From Hymenobacter cavernae (GTDB taxonomy: Bacteria; Bacteroidota; Bacteroidia; Cytophagales; Hymenobacteraceae), in contig NZ_BMHT01000002.1 in assembly GCF_014641455.1 (NCBI RefSeq), positions 310,001 to 374,000 on the forward strand: 64,000 nt of DNA, read 5' to 3'. The translations under genes and the position numbers were made by a program. Below the pieces are notes generated by a model, which was given only the letters and a program-made list of their open reading frames with translations, was not told where the DNA came from and made no database searches. Positions 49,105-57,491 of the stretch are shown in pieces (the stretch's first letter is position 1; each line of letters opens with the position of its first letter).

Positions 49105-49203
49105 GTCATGCTGACCTTGTTGAAGCATCTCGCGTGCAGCAGTAACTCTACTTGATAGGGTTTACCACTGCACGCGAGATGCTTCGGCAAGTTCAGCATG
49201 ACG
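49105..49203. repeat. dispersed inverted repeat ('GTCATGCTGA' family)
   Basis: The left arm GTCATGCTGACCTTGTTGAAG..., GCATCTCGCGTGCAG and right arm CTGCACGCGAGATGC..., CAGCATGAC are inverse copies over about 40 bases. It fills the gap between the glycosidase and GT9 genes. Confidence 0.85.
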
Positions 49204-49232
49204 GATAACGTATAGAATAGCACCAACACTCT

Positions 49233-50165
49233 ATGAGCCACGACACTCCGGAAGACGCGCCCGACTTGTGGATGCGCCACATGCTGCGCGGCGAATTTGA
49301 GAAAGCGTGGCAGAAGACGGACAAAGACCTGGCAGCCCGCGCCGACAAACCGTGCTGGCATCTGCCGCGGCACTTCCAGTACATCTGGAACGGTACCTCC
49401 CTGGATGGCAAGCGCGTGCTGGTGCGCTGCTACCACGGCCTCGGCGACACGATTCAGTTTATCCGCTACATGCCGCTGCTGAAAGCCGTTGCAGCCGAGG
49501 TAATTGTGTGGGCGCAACGGGAGCTGATTCCGCTCCTTAAAACCGCACCGGGCATCGACCAGCTACTGCCGCTCCACGACGGTACGCCCGAGGTGGCCTA
49601 CGATGTGGATGTGGAAATCATGGAGCTGCCGCATATTTTTCGCACCACGCTCGAAACTATACCTAGGTCCATCCCCTATCTGCACGTCGAACCTAGGTTC
49701 TTGTCGCCTGATAAAGAGCAGCTTGCCGTTGGCTTAGTATGGAAAGCCGGCGACTGGGACGGCCGCCGCTCTATCCCGTTTCCGCTGTTAGCGCCATTAG
49801 CCACGCTTCTGGGCGTACAACTCTACATTCTACAAGGCGACGCCGAGCAAGCTGGTTGGCAGGAAGGCATAGGCATCAATCCCGGTGCGCTGAACCTGTA
49901 CGAATACGCCCGTGTCATCCGCGGCCTCGACCTACTGATTACCGTCGATTCCATGCCCGCGCACCTGGCTGGCGCGCTCGGCGTACCCGTCTGGACCCTG
50001 CTGCACGCCGAAGCCGATTGGCGCTGGATGCAGCACCGCGACGACAGCCCCTGGTACCCGACCATGCGCCTGTTTCGGCAGGCGGAAGCAGGTGATTGGG
50101 AAGGTGTTGTGGAGCGGGTGATGGGTGAGTTGAAACAGCTACACACGCAGCACAGCAACGCTTAA
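49233..50165 (+). CDS. GT9-like glycosyltransferase (heptosyltransferase family)
   Basis: A 310-aa protein. RCYHGLGDTIQFIRYMPLLKAV is the N-terminal GT9 signature; the C-terminal half has VGLVWKAGDWDGRRSIPFPLLAPL, LYILQGDAEQAG, ARVIRGLDLLITVDSMPAHLAGALGVPVWTLL and DWRWMQHRDDSPWYPTMRLFRQ. This is the ADP-heptose/LPS heptosyltransferase-like fold, also used in TPR-linked glycosyltransferases. The acceptor is unknown. Together with rfaE2 elsewhere in the window, a heptose donor is possible but not shown. It has a small N-terminal helical domain (residues 1-50). Confidence 0.82.
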   Translation: MSHDTPEDAPDLWMRHMLRGEFEKAWQKTDKDLAARADKPCWHLPRHFQYIWNGTSLDGKRVLVRCYHGLGDTIQFIRYMPLLKAVAAEVIVWAQRELIPLLKTAPGIDQLLPLHDGTPEVAYDVDVEIMELPHIFRTTLETIPRSIPYLHVEPRFLSPDKEQLAVGLVWKAGDWDGRRSIPFPLLAPLATLLGVQLYILQGDAEQAGWQEGIGINPGALNLYEYARVIRGLDLLITVDSMPAHLAGALGVPVWTLLHAEADWRWMQHRDDSPWYPTMRLFRQAEAGDWEGVVERVMGELKQLHTQHSNA

Positions 50166-50207
50166 AAAAGAACGTCATTCCGACGGCAGGAGGAATGACG
50201 TTCTTTT
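50166..50207. terminator. terminator between GT9 and the FrhB-like gene
   Basis: AAAAGAACGTCATTC / GAATGACGTTCTTTT with a 12-nt loop. Its arms contain GTCATTCC, like the repeat family at 31321. Bidirectional between convergent genes. Confidence 0.8.
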
Positions 50208-50217
50208 ACAAGTCCTC

Positions 50218-51606
50218 TTAGGCCTTTCTCAAGCCATCAAACCGCTTCCGCATCTCGCTAAAGTTGCCTTGATGATAGGCTAAGCCGTGGTAAATAGATA
50301 GCACCATGCGCGCCCAACCTAGGTACAGCTGCGGACTTCTGAGCGCGCGCGCAAGACGGAAAACTCTATGGCTCCCCTGCGTGATGAAGTTGCGCATGCG
50401 GTAAATCAGCTTGCGCTGCTTCGTCTGCGTTTTCGAATCGGGAGCCACGCGCTTGCGGGGACGCACGCCACGCTTGCGCCACGTCAGCCGATAGGCTAGG
50501 CCTTCGCGGCGCTGGCGAAAACCGGCGGCTTGCGTCTGCTCAACGAACTTAGCATCAACCGTTTCGAGATTCAGGCGACCTGCCTGGATAGCGCTTTCTA
50601 CCAATTGCTCCACCAAAGGTGAGCGAACGACCACCACGTTGGTACCGCGTCCATCGGAGGAATACGGCTCAACCCAGGCATCACCGAAGGAAATGTCGGA
50701 GGTTTCGGCCACTACGTCGTCGCAGAAGTTGCAGGCGTTATTCATGTAGAAGCCCGCTCCCCAGTCGCCGTCGGCCAGGTTCCACCAGTCGCGGTTGGCG
50801 CTGCTGCCGTCGCGCAGAGTAAGCTTGGCGTTGTACCAGTTGGCGGGGCGGTCGGGAAGCTTTTGGCGGTACTCCACGCGCTCCACTTCCTTGATCGGCA
50901 CGTTCAGCTGCCAGGCAAAGCTCTCCACAAAGCGGGCGCTTTTCATGTGCCCGCAAAACAGGCCTAGGGTAAACTGAATCCGCTCCCGGATGATTGGATC
51001 TTCCTGGCGCAGCAGCTGCACCGCCTTGATGAAGCACGGAATACCGACCACCGCGTAGCGTCCCGGCACCTCCCGAATGGTGCTCAGGATTTCGGACATT
51101 TCTATCGGGTAGTACCGCGACTTGGCGCCCTCGTTGATTTCGGCTTCGGTGCGCGAGATGCGGTAGCGAAAATAGCGGCCGTCGGCTTGCGGGTCTTTGG
51201 TAGCTACCACGTGCGCTACGCCGTCGATCAGCCCTTTGCGCAGCAACTCCATCGCCACCCAGGTCACCATGCCGCCCGAGCTGCCCTGCATACGGAACTC
51301 CTCTTCGGCCACGTAGCCCACGTAGGCCGACTGGAAGCTACCGAGGGCCGCGTCGCGGTGGGTGGGCGCCGGGAATAGCTCGGCGGCTAGCTGATCTTCG
51401 TTGCGGGCACCGGGCGAGAACGGGCAGGTGCGGGTAAAGCTCTCGGAATCATGGTGAAACCACGACGACGAGCCTTCGGGTTTGAGCTGCCCATAGGCAT
51501 CGAACTCCATGTGTGTGTCGGCCAACCTAGCTTGCGCCACGCAGCTTCCGCACCCAATGCACAACCCGGAGCGGACAATGTCCTTCGGACTTAGTAGCTC
51601 CTTCAT
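50218..51606 (-). CDS. FrhB-like (coenzyme F420 hydrogenase/dehydrogenase beta family) protein
   Basis: A 462-aa protein. The N-terminus has a ferredoxin motif (GLCIGCGSCVAQ) and TCPFSPG. The FrhB domain follows: GSSGGMVTWVAMELLRKGLIDGV, YAVVGIPCFIKAVQLLRQED, LFCGHMKSARFVESFAW, and CNFCDDVVAETSDISFGDAWVEP. Such proteins in exopolysaccharide clusters are not F420 enzymes; they are often paired with pyruvyl transferases. The gene overlaps the downstream start of the pyruvyl transferase family gene by 4 bases (51603-51606), with the pyruvyl transferase upstream. The exact reaction is unknown. Confidence 0.82.
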   Translation of the reverse strand: MKELLSPKDIVRSGLCIGCGSCVAQARLADTHMEFDAYGQLKPEGSSSWFHHDSESFTRTCPFSPGARNEDQLAAELFPAPTHRDAALGSFQSAYVGYVAEEEFRMQGSSGGMVTWVAMELLRKGLIDGVAHVVATKDPQADGRYFRYRISRTEAEINEGAKSRYYPIEMSEILSTIREVPGRYAVVGIPCFIKAVQLLRQEDPIIRERIQFTLGLFCGHMKSARFVESFAWQLNVPIKEVERVEYRQKLPDRPANWYNAKLTLRDGSSANRDWWNLADGDWGAGFYMNNACNFCDDVVAETSDISFGDAWVEPYSSDGRGTNVVVVRSPLVEQLVESAIQAGRLNLETVDAKFVEQTQAAGFRQRREGLAYRLTWRKRGVRPRKRVAPDSKTQTKQRKLIYRMRNFITQGSHRVFRLARALRSPQLYLGWARMVLSIYHGLAYHQGNFSEMRKRFDGLRKA

Positions 51607-52712
51607 GCGGGTTGTAGTTCTTTAAGCTTCAGCGCCCGGTCGAGGTAGGCGTTGGACGTTTGCCGCAGGGCTTCAATCTTTTGCAAAATCTCAGGGTTCA
51701 CCGGTTCGCTCAGACGGGCGTCGTACACTTCCGAGGGCGTGCTTTCGGGCAGCAGGTGCTTCTCGCCGCCGATTTTCGCCATTAAGCCCTGGAGCTTGAA
51801 CTGCCGGTAAGGAGTAGTTTCGCACACGAAGGGCCGCGCATTGCGCAGGGCAAACACGCAGCCGTGGAAGAAGTTGGTGGCTACGGCCTCGGCGCGTGCC
51901 ATAAACTGCGCAAAGTCGTGCGGGTCTGCGGTCAGCCACTGTTCATCAGCCCAATCATTGCGGTAGCCGATGCTGATGAGCGGCAGCTGCTTGCGCTTGG
52001 CCCACTGGCGAATTTCGCGGATAAAGGACTCCGTGAAATTATGCCCGTACACGGCCACGTAGGACTTACCTAGCTTCGCGTCGTTGTCGCGCGGGTCGGG
52101 CGTTATCGGGAACTGAAGGCAGGGGTCGAGCACCATTTCCGGCACGAAACCTAGGGCATTGTTGATGATAGCCTGCGAGTTAGCATCGCGCACCGAAATC
52201 ATATCGAAGTTCCGCAGCTTCTCGGCCCAGTCGGGTTCCAGGCCCCAGGTCGCATCGTAGTTGCCGAAGCTAGCGGCGTACGAAATCAGGCGTTGCGCCC
52301 GGATACCTTCGCCGTAGAACAGCGGGCAGCGGCCAAACCACGGGTGCGTGAGGTTCCACACTTCGTCGCTGCCCACCACGACCAAGTCGTACTCTTCCAT
52401 TTCGGCGGGGTTGTCCAGCGAAAAGCGTGGGGACATCGGCAGCGTCTTAAACAGCTCGAAGAACTTCAGAATCTTCTCGCGGTAAAGCGGGTAATCGGAT
52501 TTTGGTACGGCCGTGGGCAGCACCGGCTGAAAGGCGCAGGTCCATTCGGCCTGATTAACGCGGTCCGAATCGTGGTCGAGGATAACGGCTTGGTGGCCGC
52601 GGGCTTGCAGCCCTTCTACCAGACACTTCGCCTGCCAGTAGCTGCCGTAGTTGATACAGCGGTGAAAGGTTAAAACGCCAATTTTTAGAGCGGTCTTCTT
52701 CGAATGCGCCAA
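51603..52712 (-). CDS. polysaccharide pyruvyl transferase family protein
   Basis: A 369-aa protein (CsaB/EpsO-like), which would add pyruvate ketals to sugars. GVLTFHRCINYGSYWQAKCLVEGLQARGH is the family N-terminus; VVGSDEVWNLTHPWFG and the C-terminal ATNFFHGCVFALRNARPFV are hallmarks. First gene of a two-gene operon with the FrhB-like protein (overlap ATGA at 51603-51606). Pyruvylation of a surface polysaccharide is the likely outcome; the FrhB partner may supply reducing power or a modification. Confidence 0.85.
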   Translation of the reverse strand: MAHSKKTALKIGVLTFHRCINYGSYWQAKCLVEGLQARGHQAVILDHDSDRVNQAEWTCAFQPVLPTAVPKSDYPLYREKILKFFELFKTLPMSPRFSLDNPAEMEEYDLVVVGSDEVWNLTHPWFGRCPLFYGEGIRAQRLISYAASFGNYDATWGLEPDWAEKLRNFDMISVRDANSQAIINNALGFVPEMVLDPCLQFPITPDPRDNDAKLGKSYVAVYGHNFTESFIREIRQWAKRKQLPLISIGYRNDWADEQWLTADPHDFAQFMARAEAVATNFFHGCVFALRNARPFVCETTPYRQFKLQGLMAKIGGEKHLLPESTPSEVYDARLSEPVNPEILQKIEALRQTSNAYLDRALKLKELQPA

Positions 52713-52878
52713 GATATGGTTGGTTAGGATAGGTTGGGGAAAGGCAAAACCTAGGTTTTGGTCAGATAACGACTTGCTGCCGTTCGTACGCGTTGCAGGC
52801 AGGTAGCGTTGGTAGCCAGCTCTTGCTTACTAGCCCATTCGAGCAAGATAGGTGTTGTTGAAAGCCTATCCAACGAAT
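52713..52878. other. gap upstream of the pyruvyl transferase gene
   Basis: About 165 bases with no ORF. It contains ACCTAGGT at 52749-52756. The promoter of the FrhB/pyruvyl transferase operon should be here but no clear TAnnTTTG on the minus strand was found. Confidence 0.4.
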
Positions 52879-53023
52879 GTAGCGCGAACTGTAGGAAGGC
52901 GTTAGCCAAGCTCCCGCTTCGCGCATTGTTGAACGATTTTTACCTAGGTTGCCGCTAAATCAATCGTTCAACGGTGCGCGAAGCGGGAGCTTCGCGCTAC
53001 ATTCTTCCGAGAGTTCGCGCTAC
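52879..53023. repeat. dispersed inverted repeat ('TGTAGCGCGAA' family)
   Basis: The left arm TGTAGCGCGAACTGTAGGAAG..., AGCTCCCGCTTCGCGCA and right arm GTGCGCGAAGCGGGAGCTT..., GAGTTCGCGCTACA pair over about 55 bases with mismatches. ACCTAGGT is at the centre (52941-52948). A diverged copy of 36033-36137. The right edge is 15 bases before ATG 53038. Confidence 0.85.
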
Positions 53024-53037
53024 ATTCTCACAATCTC

Positions 53038-53640
53038 ATGACCCGATTCCTCCTGATCCGCCACGCTACTACTGACTCCGTTGGCAAACGACTTTCTGGC
53101 CGCACGCCGGGCGTGTCGTTGAACGAAGAAGGGCGGACACAGGCGCAATACCTAGCCCAGCGGCTCGCTAGCTTGCCCGTCAATGCCCTCTATAGCAGCC
53201 CACTAGAACGCGCCATGCAAACCGCTGAACCGATTTCCAAAGCCCTAGGTCTCGAAACTATCATCTGCGAAGAGGTGCTGGAAATGGACTTCGGCCAGTG
53301 GACGAATTGCAGCTTCAAGGAGCTGGAAAACGACCCCGTGTTTCAGCGTTTCAACACCTTCCGCAGCAACACGCGCATCCCCGGCGGCGAACTGATGCTG
53401 GATGCGCAGGCGCGCATCGTGAGAGGCCTTGAAAAGCTAGGTGCCCAACATCCAAACCAAACCGTGGCCGTCGTCAGCCACGCCGATTTGATCAAGGCTG
53501 CCGTGGCCTACTACGCCGGCATTCACCTGGATATGTTTCAACGCCTGGAAATCAGTGCAGCCTCGGTGAGTGTGCTGGAGCTTTACGACGAAACGGCCCG
53601 GCTGCTGCTGCTCAACCACACGGGCGAGATAAAGATTTAA
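53038..53640 (+). CDS. histidine phosphatase family protein
   Basis: A 200-aa phosphatase of the phosphoglycerate-mutase-like (His-phosphatase) superfamily. The phospho-histidine motif is FLLIRHATTDSVGKRLSGRTPGVSLNEEGR, with the second catalytic region VLEMDFGQWTNCSFKELE and the late HADLIKAAVAYY. Substrate unknown; such proteins dephosphorylate sugars, cobalamin intermediates or others. It directly precedes the ino1 gene, so an inositol or sugar phosphate substrate is possible by context only. Confidence 0.85.
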   Translation: MTRFLLIRHATTDSVGKRLSGRTPGVSLNEEGRTQAQYLAQRLASLPVNALYSSPLERAMQTAEPISKALGLETIICEEVLEMDFGQWTNCSFKELENDPVFQRFNTFRSNTRIPGGELMLDAQARIVRGLEKLGAQHPNQTVAVVSHADLIKAAVAYYAGIHLDMFQRLEISAASVSVLELYDETARLLLLNHTGEIKI

Positions 53641-53649
53641 TAATCAACG

Positions 53650-53846
53650 AGAAGCAGCTAAGTAGCTTCTAAAGCCCAACCTAACCCTAGGTTCTTCCGT
53701 TTTCACTTAATCCCTAAAGCTTTGTACCTGCTGGTGAAAAGCTACTGTTGAGCTAGCTTATGCAGTTGTTGTTCTTTCCAGAATGGTTCCTTAGCTTCAT
53801 AGCTTAAGCAGGCGTTTTTAAGCTAAGTAGCTTCTTCTACTTAGCT
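53650..53846. repeat. dispersed inverted repeat ('AGCTAAGTAGCTTCT' words)
   Basis: The left part GAAGCAGCTAAGTAGCTTCT and right part AAGCTAAGTAGCTTCTTCTAC plus TTAGCTGC are inverse, shuffled copies. CCCTAGGT lies near the left arm (53685-53692). Confidence 0.6.
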
Positions 53847-53966
53847 GCGTGAGGCACTGCTTTGCGGCTCTTTTTTACACTGATTTTTCCGGCTGAAGCC
53901 CACTGTTTTGAACCGGCTTCACCACCCCACTACACGCTACTCCCACTACCCTCGAAAACCATTCAC

Positions 53967-55295
53967 ATGCAGAATTCTATTGGCAAAGCAGAAGGCAAGC
54001 TCGGCATCCTCATTCCTGGTCTGGGCGCGGTAGCGACTACGCTCATCGCAGGCGTGGCCACCGTGAAGAAAAACCTAGCCCAACCCGTCGGCTCGCTCAC
54101 GCAGATGGGCAACATCCGGCTGGGCAAGCGCACGGAAGACCGCTACCCCAAAATTAAGGATTTTGTGCCGCTGGCCGACCTGAATGACATTGTTTTTGGC
54201 GGTTGGGACGTGTTCAACGACAATGTGTTTGAAGCGGCCTTGAAGGCTAGGGTGTTGGAACCCATGCTGTTGCACGCCGTGCGCGATGAGCTGGAAGCCA
54301 TTACGCCGATGAAAGCCGTGTTCGACCAATCGTACATCCAGAACCTAGAAGGCGAGCATGTGAAGCAAGCCGACACCAAAGCCGACCTGGCCAAGGCAGT
54401 GATGGATGACATCGAAAACTTCAAGGAGGCCAACGACTGCTCCCGCGTAGTTATCGTGTGGTGCGGCTCCACAGAGCGCTACCTGGAACCTTCGGCCGTG
54501 CACGAAACCATCGAGAGTTTCGAGGCAGGCTTGCAGAACAACGACCCCGCCATTGCGCCTTCCATGATCTACGCCTACGCCGCCATCAAGCTAGGTGTAC
54601 CCTTCATGAACGGAGCCCCCAACCTGACCTGCGACATTCCGGCTCTGATTGAGCTAGCTCGCCAAACCGGCACGCCCATCGGCGGCAAAGATTTCAAGAC
54701 GGGTCAAACGCTGATGAAAACCATCCTGGCGCCAGGTCTGCAAATCCGTTCCCTGGGCATCAAAGGCTGGTTTTCGTCGAATATCCTCGGCAACCGCGAC
54801 GGCTACGTACTCGACCACCCCGATAACTTCAAGACTAAGGAAGTCTCGAAGCTGAGCGTGCTGGAAGATATCCTACAGCCCGACGTCAATCCCGAGCTGT
54901 ATGGCGATATGTACCACAAAGTGCGTATCAACTACTACCCGCCCGCCGGCGACAACAAAGAAAGCTGGGACAACATCGACATCTTCGGCTGGCTCGGCTA
55001 CCAGATGCAGATCAAGGTAAACTTCCTGTGCCGCGACTCCATCTTGGCCGCGCCCCTGGTGCTCGACCTAGCTTTGTTCAGCGACCTGGCCAAGCGCGCC
55101 GGCATGTCGGGCGTGCAGGAATGGCTGTCGTTCTACTTCAAGTCGCCGCAGATTGCCGCTGACTCACGCATTGAGCATGATATCTTCAAGCAGCTCATCA
55201 CGCTGCACAACACCCTGCGCCACCTGATGGGCGAAGACCTCATCACGCCGCTGGATCTGGATGATTATGACCAGGATCTGGTAGCGACGCTGTAA
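53967..55295 (+). CDS. ino1: myo-inositol-3-phosphate synthase
   Basis: A 442-aa NAD enzyme (EC 5.5.1.4) that isomerises glucose-6-phosphate to inositol-3-phosphate. GILIPGLGAVATTLIAG is the Rossmann loop; VIVWCGSTERYLEP, PSMIYAYAAIKLGVPFMNGAPN, GTPIGGKDFKTGQTLMKTILAPGL and LGNRDGYVLDHPDNFKTKEVSKLSVLEDI are catalytic-core signatures. I chose ATG 53967 (MQNSIGKAEG); the open frame to 53862 is not family-like. It implies inositol production, for inositol lipids or solutes; no inositol transferase is in the window. Confidence 0.93.
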   Translation: MQNSIGKAEGKLGILIPGLGAVATTLIAGVATVKKNLAQPVGSLTQMGNIRLGKRTEDRYPKIKDFVPLADLNDIVFGGWDVFNDNVFEAALKARVLEPMLLHAVRDELEAITPMKAVFDQSYIQNLEGEHVKQADTKADLAKAVMDDIENFKEANDCSRVVIVWCGSTERYLEPSAVHETIESFEAGLQNNDPAIAPSMIYAYAAIKLGVPFMNGAPNLTCDIPALIELARQTGTPIGGKDFKTGQTLMKTILAPGLQIRSLGIKGWFSSNILGNRDGYVLDHPDNFKTKEVSKLSVLEDILQPDVNPELYGDMYHKVRINYYPPAGDNKESWDNIDIFGWLGYQMQIKVNFLCRDSILAAPLVLDLALFSDLAKRAGMSGVQEWLSFYFKSPQIAADSRIEHDIFKQLITLHNTLRHLMGEDLITPLDLDDYDQDLVATL

Positions 55296-55314
55296 GCTCA
55301 ACTGATTAAAAAAC

Positions 55315-55352
55315 AAAGGCCTAGGTTCCCCGTGCGGAACCTAGGCCTTTTT
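55315..55352. terminator. terminator after ino1, with CCTAGG in both stem arms
   Basis: AAAGGCCTAGGTTCC pairs with GGAACCTAGGCCTTT around CCGTGC, followed by TTTTG. Each arm carries one CCTAGG. Confidence 0.85.
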
Positions 55353-55479
55353 GTAGGAACGCGCCGTGGCGCGTTCGTCGTTGAACGATGTTGTTAGAAC
55401 ACGTTAGAACAGCAATAGGAATGCCGAGCAAAAACGCCCGAACGGCGCGGATGCCGAACGCGCCGTGGCGCGTTCCTAC
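55353..55479. repeat. dispersed inverted repeat ('TAGGAACGCGCC' family) at the recJ end
   Basis: Arms GTAGGAACGCGCCGTGGC... and ...GCCGTGGCGCGTTCCTAC, each itself partly palindromic. The right arm contains the TAG stop codon of recJ. A partial copy at 59505-59538 ends in the TAG stop of the TPR gene. Confidence 0.85.
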
Positions 55480-57194
55480 AGGCGAATGTCCTTCAGCCGC
55501 AGCTGCAAGGATTTCACGCCGCGGTACTCGTTCAGATCCACCGTGTAGCACATGCTGAACGGGTAGCCTTTGGCAATCGGCTCGTAGTAATCAGCCAGGC
55601 CAAAGCCGATGGCGTCCACGGTGTGATGGCCGTCTTGCGTAACCACCAGCTTCAAATGCGAATTGCCAACGACGCGCGCCGAATCCGGCACTGCGTACAC
55701 CGACTCCGACTCGAACACCGGATTGGGATTGCCCGGCCCGAACGGCTCCATCTGGCAGAGTAACCGGTAAAAGCTGCTGGTTATCTCGTTGAGGTTCAGC
55801 ACTCCATCAATTTCGATGGGTGGAATAAGCTGCTCGGGGCGAATCCGGCCCGCTACGATGCGCTCAAAGCGCTCCTGAAAAGCGGGCACGTTTTCCACGG
55901 GCATCGTCAGGCCGGCGGCGTACATGTGGCCGCCATACTGGTCGAGCAGGTCGGCGCATTCGCCGATGGCCTCGTGCACATCAAAGCCAATAACCGAACG
56001 GGCCGAACCGGTGGCTTTGCCGTTGCTCTCCGTCAGGATGATGGTCGGGCGGTAGTACTTATCGATGCAGCGCGAAGCCACGATGCCGACTACGCCCTTG
56101 TGCCAATCCTGCTTGAAGAGCACCGTGGTGCTGGCATTCTGGAGCGCGATGCTGTCTTCAATCATTTGCAGCGCTTCCTTCGTGATACTCGTGTCGAAGC
56201 CGCGCCGCTCGGTGTTGGTTTTATCAACTACGCCGGCTTTTTGAATAGCATCTTCCTTGGTGGCCGCTAGCAGCATTGCCACCGAGCGCTTGGCGTCGCC
56301 CATCCGGCCCGCAGCGTTGATGCGCGGCGCAAAGCCAAACACTAAACTGCTGATATTCAACGTGCCATTATGCAGGCCGGCTAGCTCACGCAGGGCATCC
56401 AAGCCGGGGCGCATGGGCCGGTTTTGGTCATTGAGCAGGCGCAGGCCGTGATAAGCCAGGATGCGGTTTTCGCCCGAAATGGGCACAATATCGGCCGCAA
56501 TGCTCACGACCAGCAGATCCAGCAGATCGTAAAGCGGCTCCTCATCGAAGCCCTGGCTCTGGGCGAAGGCCTGCATCAGCTTGAAGCCTACCCCGCAGCC
56601 GGAAAGGTTCTTATCCGGGTACGGGCAATCGGCACGCTTGGGGTCGAGTACGGCTACGGCGGCCGGTATTTCCTCGCCGGGCAAGTGGTGGTCGCAGATG
56701 ATAAAATCGACGCCCCGCTCGTTCGCGTACACGATTTTCTCCACGGCCTTCACGCCGCAGTCGAGCGCAATAATCAGCTTGAAATCCTGCTCAACGGCGT
56801 ACTCGATGCCGGCTTCCGAGATGCCGTAGCCTTCCTGGTAGCGGTCGGGGATGTAGTAATCGATGCGCTCAGGCCCGAAAAACCGGCACAGGTACGAGTA
56901 CACCAGCGCGACGGAAGTAGTCCCATCCACGTCGTAGTCGCCAAACACGAGCACTCTTTCGCCATTGTGGAGGGCCCGCACGAGGCGCCCAACGGCGCGG
57001 TCCATGTCGCGCATCTGCATCGGGTCGGGCAGCTCCGTAAGGCTAGGTCGGAAGTAGGTGCGGGCCTCGTCGAAAGAGCATACGGTCCGCTGGCAAAGCA
57101 GCGAAATAATGGCTTCGTTGATGCGTAGCGCATCGGCTAGGTGCCGGACCTGCGTCGGGTCGGGCGCGGGCTTGCGAATCCATCGTTTTTCCAT
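55476..57194 (-). CDS. recJ: single-stranded-DNA-specific exonuclease RecJ
   Basis: A 572-aa 5'-3' exonuclease of the DHH superfamily. Motif I VFGDYDVDGTTSVALVYSY, motif III ICDHHLPGEEIP, and the DHHA1 text GHMYAAGLTMPVENVPAF and GKATGSARSV are all present. The end DIRL plus TAG stop is contributed by the 'TAGGAACGCGCC' repeat. The gene starts opposite a small plus-strand ORF with a divergent promoter. Confidence 0.95.
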   Translation of the reverse strand: MEKRWIRKPAPDPTQVRHLADALRINEAIISLLCQRTVCSFDEARTYFRPSLTELPDPMQMRDMDRAVGRLVRALHNGERVLVFGDYDVDGTTSVALVYSYLCRFFGPERIDYYIPDRYQEGYGISEAGIEYAVEQDFKLIIALDCGVKAVEKIVYANERGVDFIICDHHLPGEEIPAAVAVLDPKRADCPYPDKNLSGCGVGFKLMQAFAQSQGFDEEPLYDLLDLLVVSIAADIVPISGENRILAYHGLRLLNDQNRPMRPGLDALRELAGLHNGTLNISSLVFGFAPRINAAGRMGDAKRSVAMLLAATKEDAIQKAGVVDKTNTERRGFDTSITKEALQMIEDSIALQNASTTVLFKQDWHKGVVGIVASRCIDKYYRPTIILTESNGKATGSARSVIGFDVHEAIGECADLLDQYGGHMYAAGLTMPVENVPAFQERFERIVAGRIRPEQLIPPIEIDGVLNLNEITSSFYRLLCQMEPFGPGNPNPVFESESVYAVPDSARVVGNSHLKLVVTQDGHHTVDAIGFGLADYYEPIAKGYPFSMCYTVDLNEYRGVKSLQLRLKDIRL

Positions 57195-57288
57195 ATGCGG
57201 GGCGGGAACCTATCGGGGCGTTATCTTCAAAAGTAAGAAGAAAACGGCGTTAGGCCATTCTCAGTCTGTCGGCCCGGCCCCAAAAGCG

Positions 57289-57296
57289 TACTTTTG
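57289..57296 (+). promoter_or_regulatory. -7 element TACTTTTG for the 37-aa gene
   Basis: TACTTTTG fits TAnnTTTG and lies 25 bases before ATG 57321 in the recJ divergent gap. Confidence 0.5.
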
Positions 57297-57320
57297 GGCG
57301 CCGCCGTTTATTCAGTCTTC

Positions 57321-57434
57321 ATGAAGAAGCTCCGCGAATTCTACACGCAGTACCGCCAATACATTCTAACCGATGGCCTGATGTATCTGGTGTTTATTGT
57401 CTTTATCGGGCTGCTGTTCGTGTTCTTCGGCTAG
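57321..57434 (+). CDS. 37-aa single-helix membrane peptide
   Basis: ATG 57321 encodes MKKLREFYTQYRQYILTD, then a 17-residue hydrophobic segment (GLMYLVFIVFIGLLFVFFG) and a TAG stop. A TACTTTTG promoter box lies 25 bases upstream and a hairpin terminator 60 bases downstream (57492-57526), so it looks like a complete small transcription unit. Not recognised by name; a role as a small regulatory membrane protein is guesswork. Confidence 0.6.
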   Translation: MKKLREFYTQYRQYILTDGLMYLVFIVFIGLLFVFFG

Positions 57435-57491
57435 GAAGGCGCCACAGCACGTTATGCCAGGCTAGGTCTGGAGTTTAGTTGCTGTAAATAG

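Noticed and set aside
50218..51606. Coenzyme F420-dependent metabolism
   Set aside because: FrhB-domain proteins in polysaccharide loci are not evidence for F420; no F420 biosynthesis genes are present in the window.
56424..57128. 234-aa plus-strand ORF opposite recJ
   Set aside because: Antisense shadow of recJ; composition and lack of any domain.
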